A DNA stretch of 64,000 bases. It comes from Mangrovimicrobium sp033283385. Lineage in GTDB: Bacteria > Pseudomonadota > Gammaproteobacteria > Pseudomonadales > Halieaceae. The position numbers and the translations under genes are program-made. The stretch spans positions 248,001-312,000 of the forward strand of contig JAWMQQ010000004.1 of NCBI GenBank assembly GCA_033283385.1, in the 5' to 3' direction. Under the pieces are notes generated by a model, which was not told the DNA's origin, searched no databases, and was given only the letters and a program-made list of their open reading frames with translations. Positions 25,120 to 33,349 of this stretch are shown here, one piece after another. Positions within the stretch are counted from its first letter, which is position 1, and each line of letters begins with the position of its first letter.

Positions 25120-26340
25120 CTAGTCCGCCGGCGCCGGGTCGAATTCGATCGGCAGGCTGCGCAGGCCCCACACGCCGACAAACGGCCGCCAGCTGATCTC
25201 ACCGGCGAGGCGCGGCGAGCGCAGGCGCTGCGCGATCAGGTGCAGGCCCTCCTCGATCTGCGCGCGGGCGAGGAACTGCCCGAGGCAGATGTGCATGCCG
25301 CGGCCGAAGGCGAGGTGGCGGTTGGCGCGCTGCTTCTCCGGGTCGAAGACGTCCGGGGCGTCGAAGGCGCCGGGATCGCGGCCCGACAGCGTGAGGATGA
25401 ACTGCAGGTTGGTGCCGGCCGGCAGGGTCACGTCGCGGTAGGTGAATTCCTCCGAGACCGTGCGCGGCACGTTGGAGACGCTGTGGTAGCGCAGGGTCTC
25501 CTCCATGACTTTCGTGCAGAAGGGCAGGTCTTCCGCACAGCGCCGCCACATGTCGGGGCGCTGCAGCATCTCGTACATGGCGAACGTCAGCATGTTCTTG
25601 GAGGTGTCGTAGCCCGCCGCGAAAACGAACACCAGCAGGTTGCGCAGTTCGTAGTCCGTGAGCTTGCCGCTGTGGTTGGCCGCCAGCAGTTCGTCCAGCA
25701 GGTCCGGCTCGCCGCTGTGGCCGGTGCGCTGGCGCTCGCGGATCAGTTCGTCGGCGAAGTCCATCAGCTGGGTGATGCAGGCGTTGGCGTCCTCCAGCAT
25801 GTCCGGGTTCATGCTGAAGCTCATGCCCTGGGTCTCCAGCGCGTGGCGCAGGGCGGGAACGACATCCGGCGAGGCGCCGATAATCCCGCACATCACCCGC
25901 ACCGGGAAATTGGCGGCGAACTCGGCGAAGTCGAAGGCGCCGCGCGGGGCCCACTCATCCAGCAGTTTCGATACCGTCTCGCGCATCAGGCCGCGGTAGC
26001 GGTTGATATTGCGCGGGGTGAAGGCGGCGGCGACGTTGCTGCGCACGCGGTCGTGCTCCTCGCCCTGCTTGACGATCATCAGCCCCTCGGTGAAATCGCC
26101 CCAGGGGGTGCCCTTCGCGCCCATGAACTCGACGATGTTCGCGGTGGCGAACTCGAGCTTGTCGTCCATGAAGTAGAGGTCCTTGATGGCCTCGTACTCG
26201 TGGACGAGGTAGCCCACGGCGCTCTTCGCAAGCCACGGGTGCTGCGCCCGCGCCGCGGCGAAAGCGGGCAGCGGGTCGGTGGCGAATTCGGGCTCCAGTA
26301 CCGGCAGCTCCATCAGGTCCAGCTCGTCGATCGTCGGCAT
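25120..26340 (-). CDS. Cytochrome P450
   Basis: A 406-residue soluble bacterial P450 with no membrane anchor. The heme-ligand loop is FGRGMHICLG (Cys near residue 353), the I-helix oxygen motif is AAGYDTSKN (Asp-Thr pair) and the K-helix is EETLR. Length fits CYP families that act with separate ferredoxin partners; no ferredoxin or reductase gene is in the operon, so electron donors must be elsewhere. It sits between two SDR genes (26 bp and 2 bp), which suggests hydroxylation followed by alcohol oxidation of a hydrophobic substrate such as a terpenoid or steroid. The substrate cannot be read from sequence. Confidence 0.95.
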   Translation of the reverse strand: MPTIDELDLMELPVLEPEFATDPLPAFAAARAQHPWLAKSAVGYLVHEYEAIKDLYFMDDKLEFATANIVEFMGAKGTPWGDFTEGLMIVKQGEEHDRVRSNVAAAFTPRNINRYRGLMRETVSKLLDEWAPRGAFDFAEFAANFPVRVMCGIIGASPDVVPALRHALETQGMSFSMNPDMLEDANACITQLMDFADELIRERQRTGHSGEPDLLDELLAANHSGKLTDYELRNLLVFVFAAGYDTSKNMLTFAMYEMLQRPDMWRRCAEDLPFCTKVMEETLRYHSVSNVPRTVSEEFTYRDVTLPAGTNLQFILTLSGRDPGAFDAPDVFDPEKQRANRHLAFGRGMHICLGQFLARAQIEEGLHLIAQRLRSPRLAGEISWRPFVGVWGLRSLPIEFDPAPAD

Positions 26341-26366
26341 GGCGTTGGCGCCTCCCGGTTGGATGA

Positions 26367-27125
26367 CTAGGCGTTCATGGCTTCGGGGGAGAGGTACTTG
26401 GTCGATGACCAGCCGCCGTCGACGACGATGGTCTGGCCGTTGATGAACTCGCCGCCCTTGGAGCAGAGGAATGCGATGGTGCTGGCCACGTCCTCGGCTT
26501 CGCCCAGGCGCGGGTAGGGCGTCATGTCCACCTGCATGCGGCGAAAGCCCTTGTCGTTCATGCGCTCGCGCACCATGTCGGTCATGGTCACGCCGGGCGC
26601 CACGCAGTTGGCGCGGATGCCCTGGGGGCCGTACTCGCAGGCGATGTGCTGGGTCAGCGAGGTCAGCCCGCCCTTGGCGGCCGAATACGCGCCGCCGCGG
26701 CGGCCGCCGACCACCGCGAAGGTGGAGGTGATGTTGATGATCGCCGAGCCCGGTTTCATGTGTACGATCACGTCCCGCGCCAGGCGGAAGGGCGCGCGCA
26801 GCATGATGCCGAGGAAGTGGTCCAGGGTGGCGTCGTCGGTCTCGTGCAGCGGCTTGGGGCTGCCGATGCCGGCGTTGTTGATCAGGTAGTCGATCTGGCC
26901 GAAGCGCTCCAGTGCGAGATTCACGATGGCCTGGGGCGCGGCGTCTTCGGTGATATCCACGGAGAGGGTGGCCAGGCGGTCGCTGTGCTCCAGTGCTTCG
27001 GCGAGCGCGTCGAGCTTGCCCTGGTCGCGGCCGACGCCGACGATGGCCATCCCGCGTGAGTGCATTTCTTTTGCGGTGGCGAGGCCGATGCCGCTGCCGG
27101 CTCCGGTAATGATCGCGACTTCCAT
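26367..27125 (-). CDS. SDR oxidoreductase, first gene of the P450 operon
   Basis: A 252-residue classical SDR: TGAGSGIGLATA, NNAGIG, catalytic Ser/Tyr/Lys in STFAVVGGRRGGAYSAAK, and a terminal INGQTIVVDGGW. AAGGAG precedes the ATG at 27125. As the promoter-proximal gene it should be the most strongly expressed of the seven. It diverges from the acyl-CoA synthetase gene across a 150-bp region with an operator-like palindrome. Role: NAD(P)-dependent alcohol/ketone conversion in the same catabolic route; exact substrate unknown. Confidence 0.88.
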   Translation of the reverse strand: MEVAIITGAGSGIGLATAKEMHSRGMAIVGVGRDQGKLDALAEALEHSDRLATLSVDITEDAAPQAIVNLALERFGQIDYLINNAGIGSPKPLHETDDATLDHFLGIMLRAPFRLARDVIVHMKPGSAIINITSTFAVVGGRRGGAYSAAKGGLTSLTQHIACEYGPQGIRANCVAPGVTMTDMVRERMNDKGFRRMQVDMTPYPRLGEAEDVASTIAFLCSKGGEFINGQTIVVDGGWSSTKYLSPEAMNA

Positions 27126-27232
27126 CGTTTCGTGGCTCCTTATTATCTGCCCGGGCCTGTCATCAGCTGGGGGATTGGACTAGTGTAGGCGGGCCCTGAA
27201 TTCCGGCGCGTGTACTTTAGCGCGCAGGCCCA

Positions 27233-27254
27233 TTAAAATGAAGCGCATTATAAT
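27233..27254. promoter_or_regulatory. Operator-like palindrome overlapping a -10 box
   Basis: TTAAAATG (27233-27240) and CATTATAA (27246-27253) form an inverted repeat with one mismatched pair around AAGCG. The right arm overlaps TATAAT (27249-27254), a perfect -10 box on the plus strand whose transcript would start about 15 bases before the synthetase ATG. The site could let one repressor control both the synthetase and the divergent P450 operon. No regulator gene is adjacent. Confidence 0.5.
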
Positions 27255-27275
27255 CATCTATGTTGACTATTGGCT

Positions 27276-28898
27276 ATGACAACTACCCCTGACACTGCGG
27301 CGCCGGGGCGGCGGCTGATTGCCGGCCGTTCCATCCGCTGGGACGAGCAGCGCGCGCAAGCCGCCTACGACAAGGGCGACTGGGTAAGGGAGACCCTCGC
27401 CGACACCCTGGCGCGAGTGGCCCGCGAGGAGCCCGGGCGCGAGCTGGTGGTGGAAGGCAAGGTGCGCCTGGACGCGCTTACCCTCCACAGCCAGGCCCAG
27501 GCCATGGCCCGCGACCTGGCGGCGCGCCACCCGGCGGGCAGCGTGGTCTCCTTCATGCTGCCCAACTGGCACGAGGCTGCCGTCATCTATATGGCTGCGA
27601 CGCTGGCCGGCATGATCGCCCACCCGGTGCTGCCCTCGCTGCGCGAGCACGACCTGCGCTTCATGCTGGCGGACGTGGAGAGCCGGGTCATCTTCATACC
27701 CGCCCAGTACCGCGGCCACGACTACGCGGCCATGCTGCAGTCCGTGGTCGGCGAACTGGCCAGCCCGCCCGAGGTGGTGGTGCTGCGCGGCGAAACCGGT
27801 CCGCATCGCGCCTATACGGAGCTGCTCAGCGGCGAGGCGGACGGGCATCCGCAAGCGCCGGAACCCGACGCCGTGCGCATGATCATGTACACCTCCGGCA
27901 CCACCGGCAGCCCCAAGGGGGTGATGCACAGCCACAACTCCATCCACGCGCTGATCCGCCAGCTGGGCGAGCACTGGCGCATCGCTCCCGGCGACAGCTT
28001 CCTGGTCGCCTCGCCGATCAGCCATATCGGCGGCTCCATCTACGCCTTCGAGATCCCGCTGCTGCTGGGCGCCAAGGCCGTGTTGATGGAGCGCTGGGAT
28101 CCCGAGGAGGCTATCGGCCACATGCTGGCGGAGGGCGTCACCCACTTCGCCGGCGCCACGCCCTTCCTGGTGCAGTTGATGGCGGCGGCGCGCGCCGCCG
28201 GTACGCGGCTGCCGGACCTGAAGGTCTTCATTTGCGGCGGCGCGTCCGTGCCGCCCTCGCTGATTCGCGAGGCGGCGGACTATTTCGAGCGCGCGGTGGT
28301 CACCCGGGTCTACGGCTCCACCGAAGTGCCGGTGACCACCGTGGGCTGTACCGCCGACGGCGATATCGACCACGCGGCGGAGACCGACGGCCGCCCCGGT
28401 ATCGCCAGCGTCAGGCTGTCCGATGCTGGTGAGGTACTGGCCCGCGGGCCGCAGATGCTGGTCGGTTACGTGCACGCGGAGGATGAGGCGAAGGTCTTCG
28501 ACGACGAGGGCTTCTACCGTACCGGCGACCTCGGCCGCTGGGTCGATGGCGATTACCTGGTGATTGCCGGGCGCCTCAAGGACATCATCATCCGCAATGG
28601 CGAGAACATCGCGCCCAAGGAAGTGGAAGACCTGCTGGTAGGGCACCCGGACATCGGCGAGGTGACTATCGTCGGCCTGCCGGACCCGAAGACCGGCGAG
28701 CGCGCCTGCGCGGTGATCGTGCCGGCGGGGGATGCGCGGCCGGATGTCGCCAGTATCGCCGGGTTCCTGATCGACAAGGGGCTGGCCAAGTTCAAGATTC
28801 CGGAGCAGGTGGAGTTCAGAGATGCGCTGCCGAAGAACGACGCCGGCAAGGTGCTCAAGCACCGTATCCAGAAGGAACTGATGGACGCTGCCGGCTGA
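27276..28898 (+). CDS. AMP-dependent acyl-CoA synthetase
   Basis: A 540-residue adenylate-forming enzyme. The AMP-binding P-loop motif is MYTSGTTGSPKGVMHSHNS (about residue 207), A5 is VYGSTEV, A7 is YRTGDLGRW and A8 includes RLKDIIIRNGENIAPKEVE. The A10 lysine lies in LPKNDAGKVLK. It activates a carboxylic acid to its CoA thioester through an acyl-adenylate. The ATG at 27276 is preferred over a TTG two codons earlier. Divergent to the P450/SDR/MaoC operon, it probably activates the substrate whose side chain is then degraded. A long-chain, cyclic or steroid acid is plausible. Confidence 0.92.
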   Translation: MTTTPDTAAPGRRLIAGRSIRWDEQRAQAAYDKGDWVRETLADTLARVAREEPGRELVVEGKVRLDALTLHSQAQAMARDLAARHPAGSVVSFMLPNWHEAAVIYMAATLAGMIAHPVLPSLREHDLRFMLADVESRVIFIPAQYRGHDYAAMLQSVVGELASPPEVVVLRGETGPHRAYTELLSGEADGHPQAPEPDAVRMIMYTSGTTGSPKGVMHSHNSIHALIRQLGEHWRIAPGDSFLVASPISHIGGSIYAFEIPLLLGAKAVLMERWDPEEAIGHMLAEGVTHFAGATPFLVQLMAAARAAGTRLPDLKVFICGGASVPPSLIREAADYFERAVVTRVYGSTEVPVTTVGCTADGDIDHAAETDGRPGIASVRLSDAGEVLARGPQMLVGYVHAEDEAKVFDDEGFYRTGDLGRWVDGDYLVIAGRLKDIIIRNGENIAPKEVEDLLVGHPDIGEVTIVGLPDPKTGERACAVIVPAGDARPDVASIAGFLIDKGLAKFKIPEQVEFRDALPKNDAGKVLKHRIQKELMDAAG

Positions 28899-28908
28899 GG
28901 AGGGAAAG

Positions 28909-28938
28909 GGTGCCCCCGCGTGCAATGGCGGAGGCACC
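28909..28938. terminator. Bidirectional hairpin between convergent genes
   Basis: GGTGCCCCCGC (28909-28919) pairs with GCGGAGGCACC (28928-28938), eleven pairs with one mismatch and an 8-nt loop, located exactly between the synthetase stop (28898) and the convergent gene end (28950). No T-run is present. Confidence 0.6.
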
Positions 28939-28949
28939 TGGGTTACAGA

Positions 28950-30728
28950 TCAGGGCTGCGGGAAATCGATGCCCAGGCCTACCTGCATATAGGCTTCGTC
29001 GGGGGTGACGCCGGCTTCGGTCACGTAGCCTTCCACGGGTACCGAGGGGAACTCCGCGTTCAGCCAGTCGGTCAGCATGGCGCCGATATCCAACTCCAGG
29101 CGCGGCGCGGCGAGCAGGTCGTTGATCATCGGCTCGTACTCCGTGATCACCATCGGCAGCAGCAGCGGTACCCAGGTCGTCAGCACGCCCGGTCCGTAAA
29201 GATCCACAAACCTGCCACCATTGGCCTGGACGTTCTGCAAGGCCAGCAGGTCGCCGAACTCCAGGTGTAGCTCACCCGTGCTCTCTGCGCCCAGCGAGGT
29301 CGACACCAGGAAGTCGGCCGTCAGGTCCATGATCACCTCGTCGGTGTCACCGCCCGGGACGGACATCACCATGCGCATCCGGGGCAGCACCATGTCCAGT
29401 CCCAGCGGATACAGGCTGTCGTTGTTGACCTGCATTTCCGGCGCAGCGCCGAAGTCCAGGGCAATGTTCAGCGGCGTGTCCAGCGTGTAGCCAAACGCCG
29501 TCAGCGCGCCGCCGAAGCTGCCCAGGTCGTTCACGGTCAGCGGCACGACCAGCTTGCGATCGATCCCGCTCTGGTACACGGCGGTCAGCACCTGGTTGAG
29601 CAGGTTGACCGAGACGTCGGCGCTCAGGTCCGTAGTTCCACCGACGGCTTCCGTGCCGGGCAGTGTGCCCTCGATAATCCGCGAGCCCAGCACCTGGCGC
29701 CCCGGCGCGACGTTTGCAGAAGTGATGGCGCCGCTGATTACCGCCTGGCCGGCCCCCCCGGGCAGCACGTCCAGCACCTCGGGAGCCATGTTGATGGCGA
29801 ACTCGGCATCGTCCGTGCCGTCACCGTCGATATCGAGGGGCAGGGATAGCGGGATGGCGGGAATCGGCAATAGCTGCAGGAACGGGCCCGCGACCGCCAC
29901 CACCGAGGTATTCACCAGTCCGGCGATCGCGTCCTTGAACAGCGGGATCATGTAGGCTGCGATGTTGGTGGACTTCACGGTCATACTGCCGATGTCCAGG
30001 TGCACGTCGCTGGGGTCGTCCAGCACCAGCTTGATGGACTGGTTGCTGGTGGCCTCGACGCCGATCTGGAATTGCACGTCGATGTCCTTGGTAGTCATCG
30101 TGGTGCGGTCGTAGCCGAACCACCAGGAGCGCTTGACGTCCGTGGTCATCACGGCGCTGGGAATCGCGATGTCGATGTTGATCGTCAGCTGCTCGCCACC
30201 GCCCGGGGTGAAGTACAGGTCGATCACCGGCTGGCCCTGGATGGCCATCTCGCGCAGGTAGAAATCGCAGCCGATCAGGAACCAGGTATCCAGCACGCAC
30301 TGGTTGGGGTTTATCCCCGGCACGGCGTTGAGGTCCAGGTTCTCAAGCAACCGGGACAGCGCGGGCCCCACGTCCTGGGCCAGTTGTTCGCCGACCACGA
30401 CTTGCACGGCCGAGGTCACGGCGGCATCCGGCGCGGCGTAGTTCAGCGCCTGGTAGCTGCCGTCGGCACCGTAGAGGTTCACCTGGTAGCCTTGCGCCGG
30501 CGGCATCAGCAGGGTGAAGGCGCGGCCGTCGAGGGTGGCCGGGTAGCCGTTGATGTCCAGGCTGGTGGCGTCGTCCGCCGTGCCTGTGATGATGAGGTTG
30601 TCACTGCCGTCCGTCGCGGGCTCCACCCCGGTGATGGTTACCGGGGAGAGCTCGACGGCGAAACTGGCGGAGGTGAATGCAAGCGCGGCGCCTGCGCAAA
30701 GGGTTTTCAAATAGTTATCGGGTAGCAT
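28950..30728 (-). CDS. Secreted protein of unknown function, possibly TULIP/BPI-like
   Basis: A 592-residue protein with a signal peptide (residues 1-24, ending SFAVE). A small N-terminal beta domain (ITGVEPATDGSDNLIITGTA, about 28-95) is followed by a large alternating alpha/beta region with repeated amphipathic strands and helices, such as ADVSVNLLNQVLTAVYQSGI and PMVITEYEPMINDLLAAPRL. This alternation, and the paired long lipophilic segments, resembles bacterial tubular lipid-binding (TULIP/BPI-like) proteins, but that is a visual judgement. DIDGDGTDDAEF looks like a calcium-binding loop. AAGGA lies before the ATG at 30728. It ends convergently with the acyl-CoA synthetase. Possible role: lipid or hydrophobic-substrate carriage in the periplasm. 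Confidence 0.6.
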   Translation of the reverse strand: MLPDNYLKTLCAGAALAFTSASFAVELSPVTITGVEPATDGSDNLIITGTADDATSLDINGYPATLDGRAFTLLMPPAQGYQVNLYGADGSYQALNYAAPDAAVTSAVQVVVGEQLAQDVGPALSRLLENLDLNAVPGINPNQCVLDTWFLIGCDFYLREMAIQGQPVIDLYFTPGGGEQLTINIDIAIPSAVMTTDVKRSWWFGYDRTTMTTKDIDVQFQIGVEATSNQSIKLVLDDPSDVHLDIGSMTVKSTNIAAYMIPLFKDAIAGLVNTSVVAVAGPFLQLLPIPAIPLSLPLDIDGDGTDDAEFAINMAPEVLDVLPGGAGQAVISGAITSANVAPGRQVLGSRIIEGTLPGTEAVGGTTDLSADVSVNLLNQVLTAVYQSGIDRKLVVPLTVNDLGSFGGALTAFGYTLDTPLNIALDFGAAPEMQVNNDSLYPLGLDMVLPRMRMVMSVPGGDTDEVIMDLTADFLVSTSLGAESTGELHLEFGDLLALQNVQANGGRFVDLYGPGVLTTWVPLLLPMVITEYEPMINDLLAAPRLELDIGAMLTDWLNAEFPSVPVEGYVTEAGVTPDEAYMQVGLGIDFPQP

Positions 30729-31043
30729 TTTATTCTTCCTTGATCGAACCAGTGGTGTAACGGGCGGGTACCGGTACTTCTGGTTGGCACTCCGTCCGTG
30801 TGCCCGTGCAGCGCGCCTGTGGCCGGCTTTTCCGCAAGCACCAGGTATCCATTGCCCCGGGGCGAGCGGCCTGGGGCTGCGCTGCAACGCAAACCAATCC
30901 CATGGAGAATTGGTGGCGCGACAATGACATTAATACATTTGACTGTCAACAAACTGCCTATGGCCATCCACTCCGGGGAATGGTTAGCGTCCCCCGGGCT
31001 GTATATAGTCTGGTTTCACTGTCAGGCCGCCGGAGGTGCCGCC
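30729..31043. other. Intergenic region between divergent genes
   Basis: No supported gene in 315 bp. The middle is AT-richer (about 30920-30960) and contains GTTGACAGTCAAA on the minus strand, with a -35-like TTGACA for the secreted-protein gene. TATAGT near 31004-31009 may be a -10 box for the SnoaL-like gene. No repeat or RNA structure was recognised. Confidence 0.4.
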
Positions 31044-31541
31044 ATGATCCGCAAGTTGATGTCCGGGGCGCTCGCCCTGTTCGCCGTGACCGCCGCCGCT
31101 GATCCCGAGGCGGAACTGCGCTGCCGCGAGATCGCCTTCAGCCGGGCGGCGGAGGCGCGCGACGCGCAGGCTTTTGCGAGCTTTCTCGACGCGCAGGCGC
31201 GCTTTGCCGGTAGCGGTGTGCTGCGCGGGCCGCAGGCGGTGGTGGACGCCTGGAGCGCGTTTTTCGACCCGCAGGGTCCGGCGATCCGCTGGCGACCGCA
31301 GATCGTCGAGGTGCTGGAAGCGGACGGCCTGGGCCTGACCCGCGGGCCCTACCGGGTGACCAGCCTGGACGAGGAGGGCAACAGCGTAGAGCACTGGGGC
31401 ACCTTCAACACGGTGTGGCGCCGCGGCAAGGACGGTCACTGGCGCGTGCTGTTCGACGCTGGCAGCCCCGCCGCCGGCCCACCCTCGGAGGAGGAGCAGG
31501 CGCTGCTCGCCGGCGACCCGGAATGCCCGGCGGCGGCATGA
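31044..31541 (+). CDS. Small exported SnoaL/NTF2-like protein
   Basis: A 165-residue protein with a signal peptide (MIRKLMSGALALFAVTAAAD) and an NTF2-like (SnoaL/DUF4440) body: a helix AEARDAQAFASFLDAQARF, a loop GPQAVVDAWSAFF, and beta strands ending HWGTFNTVWRRGKDGHWRVLFD. The TFNTVWRR...WRV pattern is the usual C-terminal strand pair. The family includes cyclases, hydrolases and non-enzymatic stress proteins, so function stays open. The ATG at 31044 has GGAGGT seven bases upstream. Its stop overlaps the ATG of the following sulfotransferase-like gene, so the two are co-translated. Confidence 0.75.
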   Translation: MIRKLMSGALALFAVTAAADPEAELRCREIAFSRAAEARDAQAFASFLDAQARFAGSGVLRGPQAVVDAWSAFFDPQGPAIRWRPQIVEVLEADGLGLTRGPYRVTSLDEEGNSVEHWGTFNTVWRRGKDGHWRVLFDAGSPAAGPPSEEEQALLAGDPECPAAA

Positions 31542-32650
31542 CGCAGTCCCCGCGCTTCCGGCGCGTCTTCCTGCATATCGGGCTGGGCAAGACCGGCTCC
31601 ACCTCGCTGCAGTTGCAACTGCTGCGCAGTGCGCGGAAGCTGGAGTCGAAGTGCGCCGTGCACTACCCCTGCCGGTTCCCGCATGTCAGCGACTTTCGCG
31701 GCAACCACTCGCCTCTGTTGCGCGGCCTGTTCTCCGCGGATGTGCCCGCGCAGCGCCTATACGCCACGCTCGGCGTGCGCGGTGAGCAGGCATTCGAGGC
31801 GTTCAATGCGAACACCCTGGCCTGCTTCGAGCGCGGCTTTGCCGCCACGCACGCCGATACCCTGCTGCTCTCCGCCGAGGGGATCGGCCATTTCAACAAC
31901 AAGGCACTGGCGGACCTGGCCCGGTGGCTGCGCTCGCTGGCCCCGCAGGTCCAGCTGGCTGCCTGCATCCGGCATCCCCTGGATGCGCTTTCCAGCGAGA
32001 TCCAGCAGCGCCTCACGCTGGGCGCAGTGCTGGAGGACCTCTATGCACAGCCGCCGGTCTATCCGCTGCGCAGGTTGTTCGAACGGCTGGAACAGGAGTT
32101 CGGCGAAGACAGCCTGTTGCTCTACGATTTCGCTGCCGCCGCAGCGGATCCCCATGGCATGGCGGGGGCACTGTTGCGCCGGCTGGGCATGGATCCCGCG
32201 GTCGCGGGGAAGCCTCCCGCGGTGGCCAACACCAGCATGAGCCACGAAGCGGCGCTGGTGCTCAGCAGGCTCAATGCGCAGCGGCCCATGCTGGACGAGG
32301 CCGGGCGCAGCACGGCGCGGGCGCCGGACGATGCCTACCGGCTCAAGCGCATCGGCGGAGAAGCCTACCGGGCCCCGGCCGCTGTTTACGATGCGGTGGC
32401 TGCGCGCACAGCGGAGGATGTCGCGTGGTTGCGCGCCCGCTACGGCCTGGCCCTGGCGGAGCCGGAGGTAAGCGCAAGTGAAGCCGGGCCCGCGTATGAC
32501 CCGCGGCGCGTCGATAAACTGGTGCTGCAGTTTGGCGAGCGCGCCCGGCGGCGTTACTACCTGACGCAGCCCCTGCGTATCCCGGCGCGCTGGCTGCGCA
32601 GGCAATGGCGCCGCTTGCGGACCATTCCTAGTGGGCGTGGCCGTGGTTGA
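31538..32650 (+). CDS. Sulfotransferase-like P-loop protein
   Basis: A 370-residue protein whose N-terminus RRVFLHIGLGKTGSTSLQ is the GKTGST-type 5'-phosphosulfate loop of bacterial sulfotransferase-like proteins. CIRHPLDALSSEIQQ near residue 146 matches the 3'-phosphate-binding RxPxxxxxS region. It is not closely similar to the sulfotransferase-like genes at 705 and 37860. No signal peptide; a basic C-terminal tail (RWLRRQWRRLRT) could contact membrane lipids. It overlaps the SnoaL-like gene upstream. Its last 23 bases overlap the 3' end of the convergent FKBP gene. A sulfated carbohydrate or lipid product is possible but not shown. Confidence 0.75.
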   Translation: MTQSPRFRRVFLHIGLGKTGSTSLQLQLLRSARKLESKCAVHYPCRFPHVSDFRGNHSPLLRGLFSADVPAQRLYATLGVRGEQAFEAFNANTLACFERGFAATHADTLLLSAEGIGHFNNKALADLARWLRSLAPQVQLAACIRHPLDALSSEIQQRLTLGAVLEDLYAQPPVYPLRRLFERLEQEFGEDSLLLYDFAAAAADPHGMAGALLRRLGMDPAVAGKPPAVANTSMSHEAALVLSRLNAQRPMLDEAGRSTARAPDDAYRLKRIGGEAYRAPAAVYDAVAARTAEDVAWLRARYGLALAEPEVSASEAGPAYDPRRVDKLVLQFGERARRRYYLTQPLRIPARWLRRQWRRLRTIPSGRGRG

Positions 32651-33089
32651 GTTCGTCCGCGGTGGCCTCGCGCACGAACTCGACCGTTCCCTCGAAATGC
32701 AGAGTCTTGCCCGCCAGCGGGTGGTTGGCGTCCACGGTGACCTGATCGCCCTCGACGGCGGTTACCGTCAACATGAGGGGGCCATTGTGGGTCTGCCCGG
32801 TTAACTGCATGCCGGGTTGCAGGTCGATATCGGCCGGGAGCGCGGTGCGGGGCAATTCGCGCACCATTTCAGGCTGGTATTCGCCGTAGGCCTCAGTTGG
32901 CGTGATGTGGATGTTGAATTCGTCGCCCGCCAGTTTGCCCGCCAGTTCTTTCTCCAGTCCAGGGATAATACCGGCGGCGCCGTGCAGGTAGCTCAGCGGC
33001 TGCCCCTCTGGGGACTGGTCCAGTACCTCACCGTGGTCGTCAGTCAGGGTGTAGCAGATGCCCACTACGCAGTTGGGTCCGATCAGCAT
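32628..33089 (-). CDS. FKBP-type peptidyl-prolyl isomerase, SlyD-like
   Basis: A 153-residue cytoplasmic isomerase. The N-terminus VVGICYTLTDDHGEVLD and the FKBP strand-loop LSYLHGAAGIIPGLEKELAG flank an inserted-in-flap domain (about residues 65-130, PTEAYGEYQPEMV through GKTLHFEGTVEFVREA). This is the SlyD architecture of proline isomerase plus chaperone flap. The C-terminal tail is short (ELNHGHAH), with a few His residues rather than the long metal-binding tail of E. coli SlyD, so nickel storage would be limited. The gene has its own start and a convergent neighbour. Confidence 0.9.
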   Translation of the reverse strand: MLIGPNCVVGICYTLTDDHGEVLDQSPEGQPLSYLHGAAGIIPGLEKELAGKLAGDEFNIHITPTEAYGEYQPEMVRELPRTALPADIDLQPGMQLTGQTHNGPLMLTVTAVEGDQVTVDANHPLAGKTLHFEGTVEFVREATADELNHGHAH

Positions 33090-33259
33090 GGCGTTTCCTT
33101 AAGTTGTTATGTTGCGTTCGCATCCTGCAGGCTGCCCGCCATCGGCTGGGCTGCGTGTCGCGTGAGCGTTGCGGCCCAGTCTAGCGGGCCACCCCGAGGG
33201 GTGCAATTTCTCCCACTCCTGCCCGCGGCCGCCGCTTTGAGGGGGTAGGGCTGTTGCTC

Positions 33260-33285
33260 GTCCATTGTTATTGGGAGTAATGGAC
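33260..33285. promoter_or_regulatory. Inverted repeat upstream of the oligopeptidase gene
   Basis: GTCCATT (33260-33266) and AATGGAC (33279-33285) form a perfect 7-bp inverted repeat with a 12-nt spacer, 65 bp upstream of the oligopeptidase start. It could be an operator or an RNA hairpin. No promoter boxes are clear. Confidence 0.3.
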
Positions 33286-33349
33286 AACAGTCCAGGCCGC
33301 AAGCCAGGGTAGCAAGCCCGTGCCTGTGCCTGAGGAAGGAGGCCCACAG

